Source: Castellaniella sp040276085
Lineage (GTDB): Bacteria; Pseudomonadota; Gammaproteobacteria; Burkholderiales; Burkholderiaceae_B
Reading direction: 5' to 3'
DNA length: 64,000 nucleotides
Assembly: GCF_040276085.1 (NCBI RefSeq)
Contig: NZ_JBELOK010000002.1
Location: 62,001-126,000, forward strand
A model generated the notes under the pieces. The model worked only from the letters and a program-made list of their open reading frames with translations. It was not told where the DNA came from and did no database searches. How positions within the stretch are numbered: position 1 is the stretch's first letter; each line of letters opens with the position of its first letter. This document shows, one piece after another, positions 52,330-60,966 of this stretch. The position numbers and the translations under genes were made by a program.

Positions 52330-54366
52330 TTAATCGCCCACAGTAGCCGTGTCCGCCGTGGGAGTGTCGGGTACCCCCACGGCGGACACTGTGGCGTTAC
52401 TTAACAGAGGTGGCCGGGCCATGAAACCAGCGGCCACGGAGGGGTCCCGGGTACGGGCAAACGGTGGCAGGCCCTGCCACAACAGACGGCCATACGGCTT
52501 ATCCACCAGCCGGCCATCTCCCACCATCAGCACTCCCCAATCCAGCTCCGACCGGATCAGGCGCCCTGCCCCCTGCTTCAGCAACAAGGCCGCTTGCGGC
52601 AACTGATATTCCATAAAGGGGTTTCCACCCTCAGTTCGGCAAGCGTTTAAACGCGCCTCCAGCACAGGATCATCCGGGGGAGCAAATGGCAATTTGTCGA
52701 TGGCCACCAGGGTAAGCGCGTCTCCTGGTACATCAATACCCTCCCAGAAGCTGGTGCTACCCACCAGCACGGCATTGCCGGCAGAGCGAAACCGCTCCAG
52801 CAGCACACCACGGGTGGCCTCTCCCTGGCGCATCACCGGCCGGTCGGACGACAGCATCTCGCGCAGGAGAAAGTCGGCAACGCGATCGACGGCCCGCAAG
52901 GTGGTGCACAACACCAGCACCCCACCCGCGCATGCATCCACCAGGGGAAGCAAGGATCTTGCAAATGCGTCGATATACCCGGGATCATTGGGCCATGGCA
53001 GGTTTTGCGGCACATACAGCAAGCCTTGCGCCGGATAATCGAAAGGCGATTCCCAGTGTTCCGTATGCGCATCATGCAGCCCCAGCTGGTGCTGGAAGTG
53101 GCTGAAATTGCCGCGTACCGACAAGGTGGCGGACGTTAACACCCAGGCCTGTTGCGGCTTGCGAAACCCAGAGAAAATACGGGCCACCGACAAGGGTGCC
53201 CGATGCAAGCGCACCGAATGCAGGCTGTGCTCAATCCAGCGTACGGCCGCATGATCCGCGGGCTCGGGCTCGCCACGTGCCGGCTGGGTCCATTGCAGCA
53301 AGCGCGCCCGCAGGGTGCGTGCCACCCGGGCTGCGGCGGCGAGATCCGGATGGCGCTCTTCTTGCGTGCCCAGGGCTTCGGTTACCACATCCAGCGCTTT
53401 GCCCAAATCTTGCAGGGCCGCATCAAATGCATCCGCATCTGGGATTTGCTCGAAGGTGGCGCGGCTACCCGGCATCTTGCTGACAGGGGCACTGATCAGA
53501 CGAAACGCTTTGGCGGCCGCATCCAGCGCCTGGCAGTGCTCAGACCAGCGCATGGCCTCGCGGGCGTGCGCCAGCCCGGCTGCCTCGGTTTGCCGCGCGC
53601 AATCCAGAATTTGATGCAAGGACACACTTTGACCCAAAAAACGGGTAGCGGTTTCTGGCAGTTGATGGGCCTCGTCAAATACCACCAGGCGTGTTTCAGG
53701 CAGGAGATCAGCGATGCCTTCTTCGCGCAGGGCCAGATCCGCCATAAACAAAGCGTGGTTGACTACCACCACATCAGCTTCCTGGGCATGGCGCCGGGCC
53801 TTGAGTAAAAAGCACTCGCGCACAAACGGGCAGTCTTGCCCCAGGCAGTTTTCACGGGTGGAGGTGACGCGATTCCAGATGTCGGCGGTTTCCGGGACAG
53901 CAGGCAAATCCGCTTTGTCGCCAGTGTCTGTTACCTGCGCAAACTGGCGGATTTGCCGTAGCAAGCCGATTTCATCCCGGGATTTCAACCCGCGATCATC
54001 CTGTTCGAGACGCTCGAGATGGTAGTGACAAACATAATTGCTGCGCCCCTTGAGCAAAGCCACATCCACCGACATCGACAAAGCGGCCCGCAAGCGCGGA
54101 ATATCCCGGCGAAACAGCTGATCCTGCAGTGTCCGGGTACCGGTGGACACCAGCACCTTATCCCCCGACAGGAACGCGGGCACCAAATATGCCCAGGTTT
54201 TACCGGTTCCGGTGCCGGCTTCTGCGATCAGTACGTCGCCCGCCTCGAGGGTTGTCTGGATGGCGTCGGACAGGGCCAACTGCGCCGGGCGCGGCGTGTA
54301 GGCTGGCAATTGACTGGCCAGGGGGCCATCCGGGCCAAATACCTTTGAAAGATCTGGGGAGGACAT
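52330..54366 (-). CDS. dinG: DinG/YoaA-type ATP-dependent DNA helicase
   Basis: 678 residues, XPD-like SF2 helicase unwinding damaged or D-loop DNA. Walker A AGTGTGKT at about 50-57, the iron-sulfur cysteines (YVCHYH, ENCLGQDCPFVRECF), DEAH at about 230, and a C-terminal lobe with STSFWEGIDVPG and QGAGRLIRSELD. Convergent with bamD. The last 20 residues are low-complexity (PDTPTADTATV) and are encoded by a long inverted repeat. Confidence 0.9.
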   Translation of the reverse strand: MSSPDLSKVFGPDGPLASQLPAYTPRPAQLALSDAIQTTLEAGDVLIAEAGTGTGKTWAYLVPAFLSGDKVLVSTGTRTLQDQLFRRDIPRLRAALSMSVDVALLKGRSNYVCHYHLERLEQDDRGLKSRDEIGLLRQIRQFAQVTDTGDKADLPAVPETADIWNRVTSTRENCLGQDCPFVRECFLLKARRHAQEADVVVVNHALFMADLALREEGIADLLPETRLVVFDEAHQLPETATRFLGQSVSLHQILDCARQTEAAGLAHAREAMRWSEHCQALDAAAKAFRLISAPVSKMPGSRATFEQIPDADAFDAALQDLGKALDVVTEALGTQEERHPDLAAAARVARTLRARLLQWTQPARGEPEPADHAAVRWIEHSLHSVRLHRAPLSVARIFSGFRKPQQAWVLTSATLSVRGNFSHFQHQLGLHDAHTEHWESPFDYPAQGLLYVPQNLPWPNDPGYIDAFARSLLPLVDACAGGVLVLCTTLRAVDRVADFLLREMLSSDRPVMRQGEATRGVLLERFRSAGNAVLVGSTSFWEGIDVPGDALTLVAIDKLPFAPPDDPVLEARLNACRTEGGNPFMEYQLPQAALLLKQGAGRLIRSELDWGVLMVGDGRLVDKPYGRLLWQGLPPFARTRDPSVAAGFMARPPLLSNATVSAVGVPDTPTADTATVGD
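52349..52389. repeat. 14-bp perfect inverted repeat over the dinG 3' end
   Basis: GTGTCCGCCGTGGG at 52349-52362 and CCCACGGCGGACAC at 52376-52389 with 13 bases between. It lies between convergent bamD and dinG but inside the dinG coding end. No T-run follows, so a simple intrinsic terminator is not supported. Confidence 0.5.
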
Positions 54367-54498
54367 GAGCGAGGAGAACAGGCGTTAAGCCAGTGATACA
54401 AGGAACCGTTGGTCCAATGATACGCTGGAGGGATTCGGGGTTTATGCCACAGTATGGCAAAATGCGCCGCTTGATAGCCTTTATTTTAGGACGTCCGG

Positions 54499-56871
54499 AT
54501 GTCCACTGCTGCCCTTCCCTCTACCGACCAAGTCGACCCTGCCCGCATTTTGCGTCTGCTGACCGCAGAGCTGGGCGCCCGCCCCGCACAGGTGGCCGCT
54601 GCGGTTGACCTGCTGGACGCCGGGGCCACGGTGCCCTTTATTGCTCGTTATCGTAAAGAAGCCACCGGCGGGCTGGATGACACCGTATTGCGCCAGCTTG
54701 AAGTGCGCCTGCTGTATATCCGCGAGCTTGAAAGCCGCCGGCTGTCCATCCTGCAGTCCATCGAGCAGCAAGGCAAGCTGGACCCGGCATTGCACGACGC
54801 AATTCTGGCTGCCGACAGCAAGCAGCGACTGGAAGACCTGTACGCCCCCTATAAACCCAAACGCAGGACACGGGCACAGATCGCCCGCGAAGCAGGGCTG
54901 GAACCCTTGGCAGAACAGCTGCTGGTTACCGCCGACGCAGACCCTGAAACGGCAGCAGCCGCATTTATCAACGCAGACGCAGGGTTTGCAGACATCAAAG
55001 CCACCCTGAATGGCGCCCGGGATATCCTTGCCGAGCGTTTTGCCGAGCAGGCCGTGGTGCTGGAGGCCCTGCGCGCGGAACTCTGGAACACCGGCCGGCT
55101 GTACGCCAAGGTGGTGGCCGGCAAAGAGCAGGAAGGTGAAAAATTTCGCGACTGGTTTGATTTCAGTGAAACCCTGCGCACCCTACCCTCGCACCGGATC
55201 CTGGCCTTGCTGCGCGGACGCCAGCAAGGCGTGCTGGATCTGCATCTGGGGCTGGATCCCGAACGCGATGCCCTGGTACCCCACCCCTGCGTGGTACGCA
55301 TCGCCGAGTTGCTGGCGCTGGACGCCCGCTTCGATACCCGGGCCACTGCGCGCGAGCACTGGCTGGCCGAAGTCTGCCGCTGGACGTGGCGGGTCAAACT
55401 GCTGACCACCTTTGAAGCAGAACTGATCGGGCAGCTAAGAGAAGCGGCAGAAGCCGAGGCCATTCGAGTCTTTGCAGCCAATCTGAAAGACCTGCTGCTG
55501 GCCGCACCGGCCGGCCCCAAGGCGGTGCTGGGCCTGGATCCCGGCATCCGTACCGGCGTGAAGGTAGCCCTCATCGACAGCACCGGCAAGCTGCTGGATA
55601 CCGCTACCATCTATCCGTTTGAGCCGCGCCGGGATGTCGAGGGCAGCCTGAACACACTGGCAACGCTGATCCGCCGCCATCAGATCCCTTTGATCGCCAT
55701 CGGCAATGGCACGGCCTCACGCGAGACCGAGCGGCTGGTGGCCACCTTGCTGGAGCGCCACCCCGAGCTTTCTTTTGACCGTGTGGTGGTCTCCGAAGCA
55801 GGTGCGTCGGTGTATTCGGCCTCCGAACTGGCGGCGCACGAGTTTCCCGAACTGGACGTCAGCCTGCGAGGCGCTGTATCGATTGCCCGCCGCCTGCAAG
55901 ATCCCTTGGCTGAACTGGTAAAAATCGAGCCCAAGGCCATCGGAGTAGGCCAATACCAGCACGACGTCAATCAGCGCGCATTGGCTCACTCGCTGGATGC
56001 TGTGGTTGAAGACTGCGTGAATGCGGTGGGCGTGGATGTCAACACCGCCTCTGCCCCGTTGTTGACACGGGTATCAGGCCTGAATTCTGGCCTGGCACGC
56101 AATATTGTCCAGTGGCGTGAAACCCATGGCGCATTCAGCAACCGGCAGGCCTTGCGTGAAGTTCCCCGCTTTGGCGACAAGGCATTCGAGCAGGCCGCTG
56201 GCTTTTTACGCATCCCCGGGTCGGACAATCCGCTGGATGCCTCGGCTGTGCACCCCGAAGCCTACCCGGTGGTCGAGCAGATCGTGCTTAAGGCCGGTAA
56301 ACCGGTCTCCGAGCTGATGGGTCAGGCACAATCACTCAAGGGTTTGTCTCCGGCTGATTTCACTAGCGAACAATTCGGCCTGCCCACCGTCCGCGATATT
56401 TTTGCCGAACTGGAAAAACCAGGCCGTGATCCGCGCCCGGCATTCCAGACAGCACACTTCAAGGAAGGCATCCACGACATCAAGGATCTGCTGCCGGGCA
56501 TGACGCTCGAAGGCGTGGTCAGCAACGTGGCCAATTTTGGGGCATTTGTAGACATCGGCGTGCATCAGGATGGCCTGGTGCACGTCTCTGCCCTGGCCGA
56601 CAAATTTGTGAAAGACCCCCGTGATGTCGTGCGTGTCGGCCAGACCGTGCAGGTTAGAGTGCTGGAAGTGGACGTCGCACGCAAGCGGATTGCACTGAGC
56701 ATGCGCAAAGATGATCCGGAACAGCGTGGGATCAGCCACCCCGGCAAGGCCGGCCCAGGCCGCGCCGCTGGCCGGCCTGGCGCCGGCCGCCCCCAAAAGG
56801 CCGAGCGGTCGGCCACAGCGCCCCAGGGGGCAATCGCGGAGGCCTTCGCCCGGTTGCGAGGCAAACCCTAG
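54499..56871 (+). CDS. tex: Transcription accessory protein Tex
   Basis: 790 residues, RNA-binding protein acting on transcription and ribosomes. N-terminal Tex region (VPFIARYRKEATGGLDD), a YqgF/RuvC-like domain (VLGLDPGIRTGVKVALID, about 345), a helix-hairpin-helix part (VNTASAPLLTRVSGLNSGLA), and a C-terminal S1 domain (about 670-745, LEGVVSNVANFGAFVDIGVH). The tail is Gly/Arg/Lys-rich. Divergent from dinG; Bordetella tex was among the first described. Confidence 0.96.
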   Translation: MSTAALPSTDQVDPARILRLLTAELGARPAQVAAAVDLLDAGATVPFIARYRKEATGGLDDTVLRQLEVRLLYIRELESRRLSILQSIEQQGKLDPALHDAILAADSKQRLEDLYAPYKPKRRTRAQIAREAGLEPLAEQLLVTADADPETAAAAFINADAGFADIKATLNGARDILAERFAEQAVVLEALRAELWNTGRLYAKVVAGKEQEGEKFRDWFDFSETLRTLPSHRILALLRGRQQGVLDLHLGLDPERDALVPHPCVVRIAELLALDARFDTRATAREHWLAEVCRWTWRVKLLTTFEAELIGQLREAAEAEAIRVFAANLKDLLLAAPAGPKAVLGLDPGIRTGVKVALIDSTGKLLDTATIYPFEPRRDVEGSLNTLATLIRRHQIPLIAIGNGTASRETERLVATLLERHPELSFDRVVVSEAGASVYSASELAAHEFPELDVSLRGAVSIARRLQDPLAELVKIEPKAIGVGQYQHDVNQRALAHSLDAVVEDCVNAVGVDVNTASAPLLTRVSGLNSGLARNIVQWRETHGAFSNRQALREVPRFGDKAFEQAAGFLRIPGSDNPLDASAVHPEAYPVVEQIVLKAGKPVSELMGQAQSLKGLSPADFTSEQFGLPTVRDIFAELEKPGRDPRPAFQTAHFKEGIHDIKDLLPGMTLEGVVSNVANFGAFVDIGVHQDGLVHVSALADKFVKDPRDVVRVGQTVQVRVLEVDVARKRIALSMRKDDPEQRGISHPGKAGPGRAAGRPGAGRPQKAERSATAPQGAIAEAFARLRGKP

Positions 56872-56902
56872 TGCGTTGTGGCCAGCCAGCCTCGGAACGG
56901 AA

Positions 56903-58357
56903 TCAGATTCCGCCCATGCACAGGTACTTGATGACCAGGTAGTCATCCAGACCATGACGTGAACCCTCGCGGCCCAGACCAGATTGCTTGACTCCACCAA
57001 ACGGGGCGGCGGGATTGGACACGACCCCGGCATTGATACCCACCATCCCGTATTCCAGCGCCTCGGCGACCCGCCAGATACGGCCGATATCGCGGCTGTA
57101 GAAATACGCCGCCAGACCATATTCGGTGGCATTGGCCATGCGGATGACTTCAGCGTCATCCTTGAAACGGAACAAAGGCGCAACTGGGCCGAAAGTTTCT
57201 TCGGTGGCGACTTTCATATCGGATGTGACCTCGGTCAGGATGGTCGGCTGGAAGTATGTGCCACCCAGGCTATGGGAGCTGCCCCCCGCCAGGACACGTG
57301 CGCCCTTGCTCACCGCATCGTCGACATGGTTGCGCACCTTGCTCAGGGCCGCCTCATCGATCAGCGGCCCTTGGTTGACCCCATCGTCCATCCCATTGCC
57401 AACCTTTAATTCGGCCACCTTGAGCGCCAGGCGCCGAGCGAATTCATCGTAGACCGCATCCTGGATATACAGACGATTGGCACACACGCAGGTCTGTCCG
57501 GTATTGCGATATTTACAGATCATCGCGCCCTCGACAGCAGCATCCAGATCGGCATCGTCGAACACGATGAACGGCGCATTACCTCCCAATTCGAGCGAGA
57601 GCTTCTTGATCGTCGGCGCGCTTTGGGCATACAGCAAGCGGCCCACTTCGGTAGACCCGGTGAAACTGAGCTTGCGCACGACAGGATTGGAGGTCATTTC
57701 ACCACCGATGGCCGGTGCATCCCCCGTGATCACGGAAAACACACCGGGAGGAACACCCGCTTGTTCGGCCAGCACAGCCAATGCCAGCGCCGAAAATGGC
57801 GTCTCGGGTGCAGGCTTGACGACTATCGGGCAGCCCGCCGCCAGCGCAGCCGCCGCCTTGCGGGTAATCATCGATGAGGGGAAGTTCCAGGGGGTGATCG
57901 CGGCACAGACACCAATGGGTTCACGCAACACAACCACCCGACGGTCATTGGCGGGCCCCGGGATGACTTCGCCATAGGCGCGTTTCCCTTCTTCCGCGTA
58001 CCACTCGAAATAGCCGGCGCCGTAAGCGACCTCGCCACGAGATTCCGCCAGCGGCTTGCCTTGCTCGGCTGTCATGATGCAGGCCAGATCTTCCGCATGA
58101 TCCAGCATCAGCTGATACCAGGCCCGCAGAATCGTGGCACGGTGCTGCGCGCTCAGTGCCCGCCAGGCACCCCAGGCGCTCTGGGCGGCGTCGATGGCCT
58201 GGCGAGTTTCGGTGGCGCCCATCACGGGTACAGCCCCCAGAAGCTCGCCGGTGGCCGGATTATGTACCGGATCGGTGCGCCCGTCAGCAGCATCTCGCCA
58301 CTGCCCATTGATGTAGCACTGCTGGCGCAATAAACCAGGCTCGCTTAATTTCAACAT
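56903..58357 (-). CDS. gabD: NAD(P)-dependent succinate-semialdehyde dehydrogenase
   Basis: 484 residues. Aldehyde dehydrogenase with catalytic Cys in NTGQTCVCANR and Glu in LELGGNAPFIVF, plus FTGSTEVG of the cofactor site. Closest by sequence to GabD, which oxidises succinate semialdehyde to succinate. The ATG follows AAGGAG. It lies 69 bp after a class III aminotransferase gene, in the order expected for breakdown of GABA or a related omega-amino acid. Confidence 0.9.
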   Translation of the reverse strand: MLKLSEPGLLRQQCYINGQWRDAADGRTDPVHNPATGELLGAVPVMGATETRQAIDAAQSAWGAWRALSAQHRATILRAWYQLMLDHAEDLACIMTAEQGKPLAESRGEVAYGAGYFEWYAEEGKRAYGEVIPGPANDRRVVVLREPIGVCAAITPWNFPSSMITRKAAAALAAGCPIVVKPAPETPFSALALAVLAEQAGVPPGVFSVITGDAPAIGGEMTSNPVVRKLSFTGSTEVGRLLYAQSAPTIKKLSLELGGNAPFIVFDDADLDAAVEGAMICKYRNTGQTCVCANRLYIQDAVYDEFARRLALKVAELKVGNGMDDGVNQGPLIDEAALSKVRNHVDDAVSKGARVLAGGSSHSLGGTYFQPTILTEVTSDMKVATEETFGPVAPLFRFKDDAEVIRMANATEYGLAAYFYSRDIGRIWRVAEALEYGMVGINAGVVSNPAAPFGGVKQSGLGREGSRHGLDDYLVIKYLCMGGI

Positions 58358-58426
58358 CTATGTCTCCTTGGTAATGTCAGCACAAGGCGGATTGCCTTGC
58401 GCGATAAGTCAAACGGCGCCTCGTGC

Positions 58427-59788
58427 CTACAGCGCACGCGTCACCTCATCAAGCGATTGCTCGAAACGATCCGCAAGCGTATTGACCTGAGCCTCGGTGA
58501 TGATCAGGGGTGGGCAGAACGCCAGGCTGTCCTGGATACCCCGCAGAATCAGACCATTGCCCTGTGCCTGGCGTACCAGCAGCGCCCCCACCTCGCCAAC
58601 TGGATCGAAGGGCGTATGACCAACCTTGTCGGCCACCAGCTCAACCGCAGCAATCAGCCCCACGCCGCGAACCTCACCCACCAGCGGATGGTCCGCCAGT
58701 GCATGCAAGCGGCGCTGAAGCACGGCACCCGACACCGCGGCATTGCCTACCAAGCCCCGTTCTTCGATGATGCGGATATTTTCGAGCGCGACGGCGGCGG
58801 CTACCGGATGCCCGCTGGCCGTATAGCCATGGCCAAACGTACCCAACTCACCACTATGGCGAACAAGCACATCGGCCACCCGCTTGTTCATCAGCACTGC
58901 GGCCAGCGGCATATAGGACGATGTGAGCTGCTTGGACAGCGTCATGAAGTCGGGCTCGATGCCGAACAGCCCCGACGCGAACAAATGGCCCGTGCGCCCG
59001 AAGCCGGTGATCACCTCGTCCGCGATCACCAGCACATCGTATTTGCGACAGACCGCCTGCATTTTTGGCCAATACGCATGTGGCGGGACAATCACCCCGC
59101 CTGCCCCCATGATCGGCTCGCCGATGAAGGCTGCCACCGTATCGGAGCCTTCTGCCAGAATCAGGGCTTCAAGTTCGGCCGCCAGACGATCACCAAAGGC
59201 CGCCTCAGTCTCGCCTGGCAGGCCCTCGCGGTACAGATGCGGGCAACGCACATGACGCATCTGAGGCAGAGGCAGATCGAAACTGCGGTGATTGCCCGCC
59301 AGTCCCGTCAGACTGGCGGAGGCGACCGTGACGCCGTGATACCCGCGATGACGGGCAATAATTTTCTTTTTCTCCGGCCGACCAAGGGCGTTGTTGTAGT
59401 ACCAGACCATCTTGACGATGGTGTCGTTGGCCTCAGACCCCGAATTGGTGAAGAAGGCCTGGGCCATGGATCCATCTGTCAGGCCGATCAGCTTCTCTGC
59501 CAGCTCGATTGACGGGACGTTGGACTTCTGGCTGAAGGTGTGATAGAAGGGCAGATTTTGCATCTGGCGGTATGCTGCCTGTGCCAATCGGGGCTCGCTA
59601 AAGCCCACCGCGACGCTCCAGAGCCCCGCCATGCCCTCGATATACTGCTTGCCTTCAGTATCACGGACGTAAATACCTTCACCCTGCGCCATGATGCAAG
59701 GGCCTTCTTCGCGCAGACGCTGGGCGTTGGTATAAGAGTGGAATTGGTAGGCTACATCGCTGTGAGCCAAGCTATCGGGTGCATTCAT
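58427..59788 (-). CDS. Class III PLP-dependent aminotransferase
   Basis: 453 residues from the ATG at 59786-59788; the frame continues 420 bp further upstream but that part is the complement of the next gene and is rejected. Fold-type I features: SGSEANDTIVKM near residue 115, RHRGYHGVT, VIADEVITGFGRTG with the PLP-binding Asp, and the Lys in TLSKQLTSSYMPL. Omega-amino-acid or diamine-pyruvate type; the substrate is not certain. Coupled to a semialdehyde dehydrogenase, so probably GABA or putrescine-derived amines. Confidence 0.88.
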   Translation of the reverse strand: MNAPDSLAHSDVAYQFHSYTNAQRLREEGPCIMAQGEGIYVRDTEGKQYIEGMAGLWSVAVGFSEPRLAQAAYRQMQNLPFYHTFSQKSNVPSIELAEKLIGLTDGSMAQAFFTNSGSEANDTIVKMVWYYNNALGRPEKKKIIARHRGYHGVTVASASLTGLAGNHRSFDLPLPQMRHVRCPHLYREGLPGETEAAFGDRLAAELEALILAEGSDTVAAFIGEPIMGAGGVIVPPHAYWPKMQAVCRKYDVLVIADEVITGFGRTGHLFASGLFGIEPDFMTLSKQLTSSYMPLAAVLMNKRVADVLVRHSGELGTFGHGYTASGHPVAAAVALENIRIIEERGLVGNAAVSGAVLQRRLHALADHPLVGEVRGVGLIAAVELVADKVGHTPFDPVGEVGALLVRQAQGNGLILRGIQDSLAFCPPLIITEAQVNTLADRFEQSLDEVTRAL

Positions 59789-59811
59789 GGCAAAACCCCT
59801 TTTGGGCAAAG

Positions 59812-60966
59812 TCAAAGATAAGTGTTGATCACGCGTGCCAGTGTGTCGAAAGCGGGCCGGATTTCTTCCGGACTGACTCCGGCATAACCCAGCAACAAGC
59901 CAGAACGGGCGCGTGCGCGTTCCAGGTAATAGGTGCTCAGGGCCCGGGTGACGACACCCTGCTGCAGGGCGTCGCGCACCACCAGGATGTCGTCCACGCC
60001 CTCGGGCAAAGCCAACGGGCGGCGCATCAGGAACAGCGCATCGAGCCCGATGCGCTGGGCCATGGCAGGCCCCTCGTGGGCGCCCAACACCAGCAGCGCA
60101 CTGGCCCAGGCATCCGCCCGCATGCAATCCGGCGCCAGGACGGTAACAGATGCCACTGCGTGGTCTGCAGGCCGGCGCGCACGTCCATCCATGGTGTGAG
60201 ACACCCACTGCCCCGGCTCGAAATGAATCCGATGGCGGTAATCACCCGACGTGGCAACGGCGATATTTTCGAGCTGTATCACGCCGTGCGCAGCGCGGAT
60301 GCCCGCCTGGGGGCGCTCAAGCGCCACAGCCCAAGGCCTGCCGTCCGCGTGACCAGACAAGGCACACAACTCACCATCGAGCGACAGCAAGGCCCTGGCC
60401 ACGCCATGCTGGCGCATCACAGCCATCATTTTGTCTACTCCGTAGCCCTTGGCGATCCCACATAAATCCAGAGTAAGCGGATGCGTTTTGCGAGCCCGGC
60501 CAGCAGCAACGTCCAGTTCGAGAGACACATGAGCCGCCCGGAAACCAAGTGTCGCCCGCCGGATGGCTTCAGCATCGGGCTGCGTGCGCGACGCACCAAA
60601 CCCCCAGGCTTCTACCAGGCCCCCCACCGCGATATCAAACGCACCATTGCTTTGCCGGCCCACGTCCAGCGCGCAGGCCAGCACACACATGAGTTCGGGG
60701 GGCAAATCAACCCACTGGCCCGGTGCGGCGCGATTCAGACGCATGAGATCACTGTCTGGCTTCCAGGTAGACATCTGATTGTCTACCTGATCGACCGCGT
60801 GCTGCAGATCCCGTTCAAGCAGGACACCATCCAGACCCGGCACCGGCTGGTAGCGGGCTGCCCAGCGGGTACCCATCGTCGCACCACTCAGGCTATGCTC
60901 GACCAGCACATCTGTGGCTCGGCCCAATGTATGCGGCTGGTCCATATCAAAAGACATCTTCGGCAT
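59812..60966 (-). CDS. apbE: FAD:protein FMN transferase ApbE
   Basis: 384 residues from the ATG at 60964-60966, which has GGAG upstream; ATGs at 60957 and 60945 are possible. ApbE attaches FMN to Thr/Ser in flavinylation motifs. Features: SGATMGTRW, DQVDNQMSTWKPDSDL, DLCGIAKGYGVD and ATSGDYRHRI with the Mg-binding Asp/Thr region. No signal peptide or lipobox is visible with this start, although most ApbE act outside the cytoplasm. It overlaps the end of the PepSY-reductase gene, so they form one operon with the DUF2271 gene. Confidence 0.92.
   Translation of the reverse strand: MPKMSFDMDQPHTLGRATDVLVEHSLSGATMGTRWAARYQPVPGLDGVLLERDLQHAVDQVDNQMSTWKPDSDLMRLNRAAPGQWVDLPPELMCVLACALDVGRQSNGAFDIAVGGLVEAWGFGASRTQPDAEAIRRATLGFRAAHVSLELDVAAGRARKTHPLTLDLCGIAKGYGVDKMMAVMRQHGVARALLSLDGELCALSGHADGRPWAVALERPQAGIRAAHGVIQLENIAVATSGDYRHRIHFEPGQWVSHTMDGRARRPADHAVASVTVLAPDCMRADAWASALLVLGAHEGPAMAQRIGLDALFLMRRPLALPEGVDDILVVRDALQQGVVTRALSTYYLERARARSGLLLGYAGVSPEEIRPAFDTLARVINTYL

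Noticed and set aside
59789..60208. N-terminal extension of the aminotransferase
   Set aside because: It is out of frame with and overlaps apbE; the sequence is Arg/Gly/Pro-rich and unlike any aminotransferase N terminus. The ATG at 59788 fits the family.
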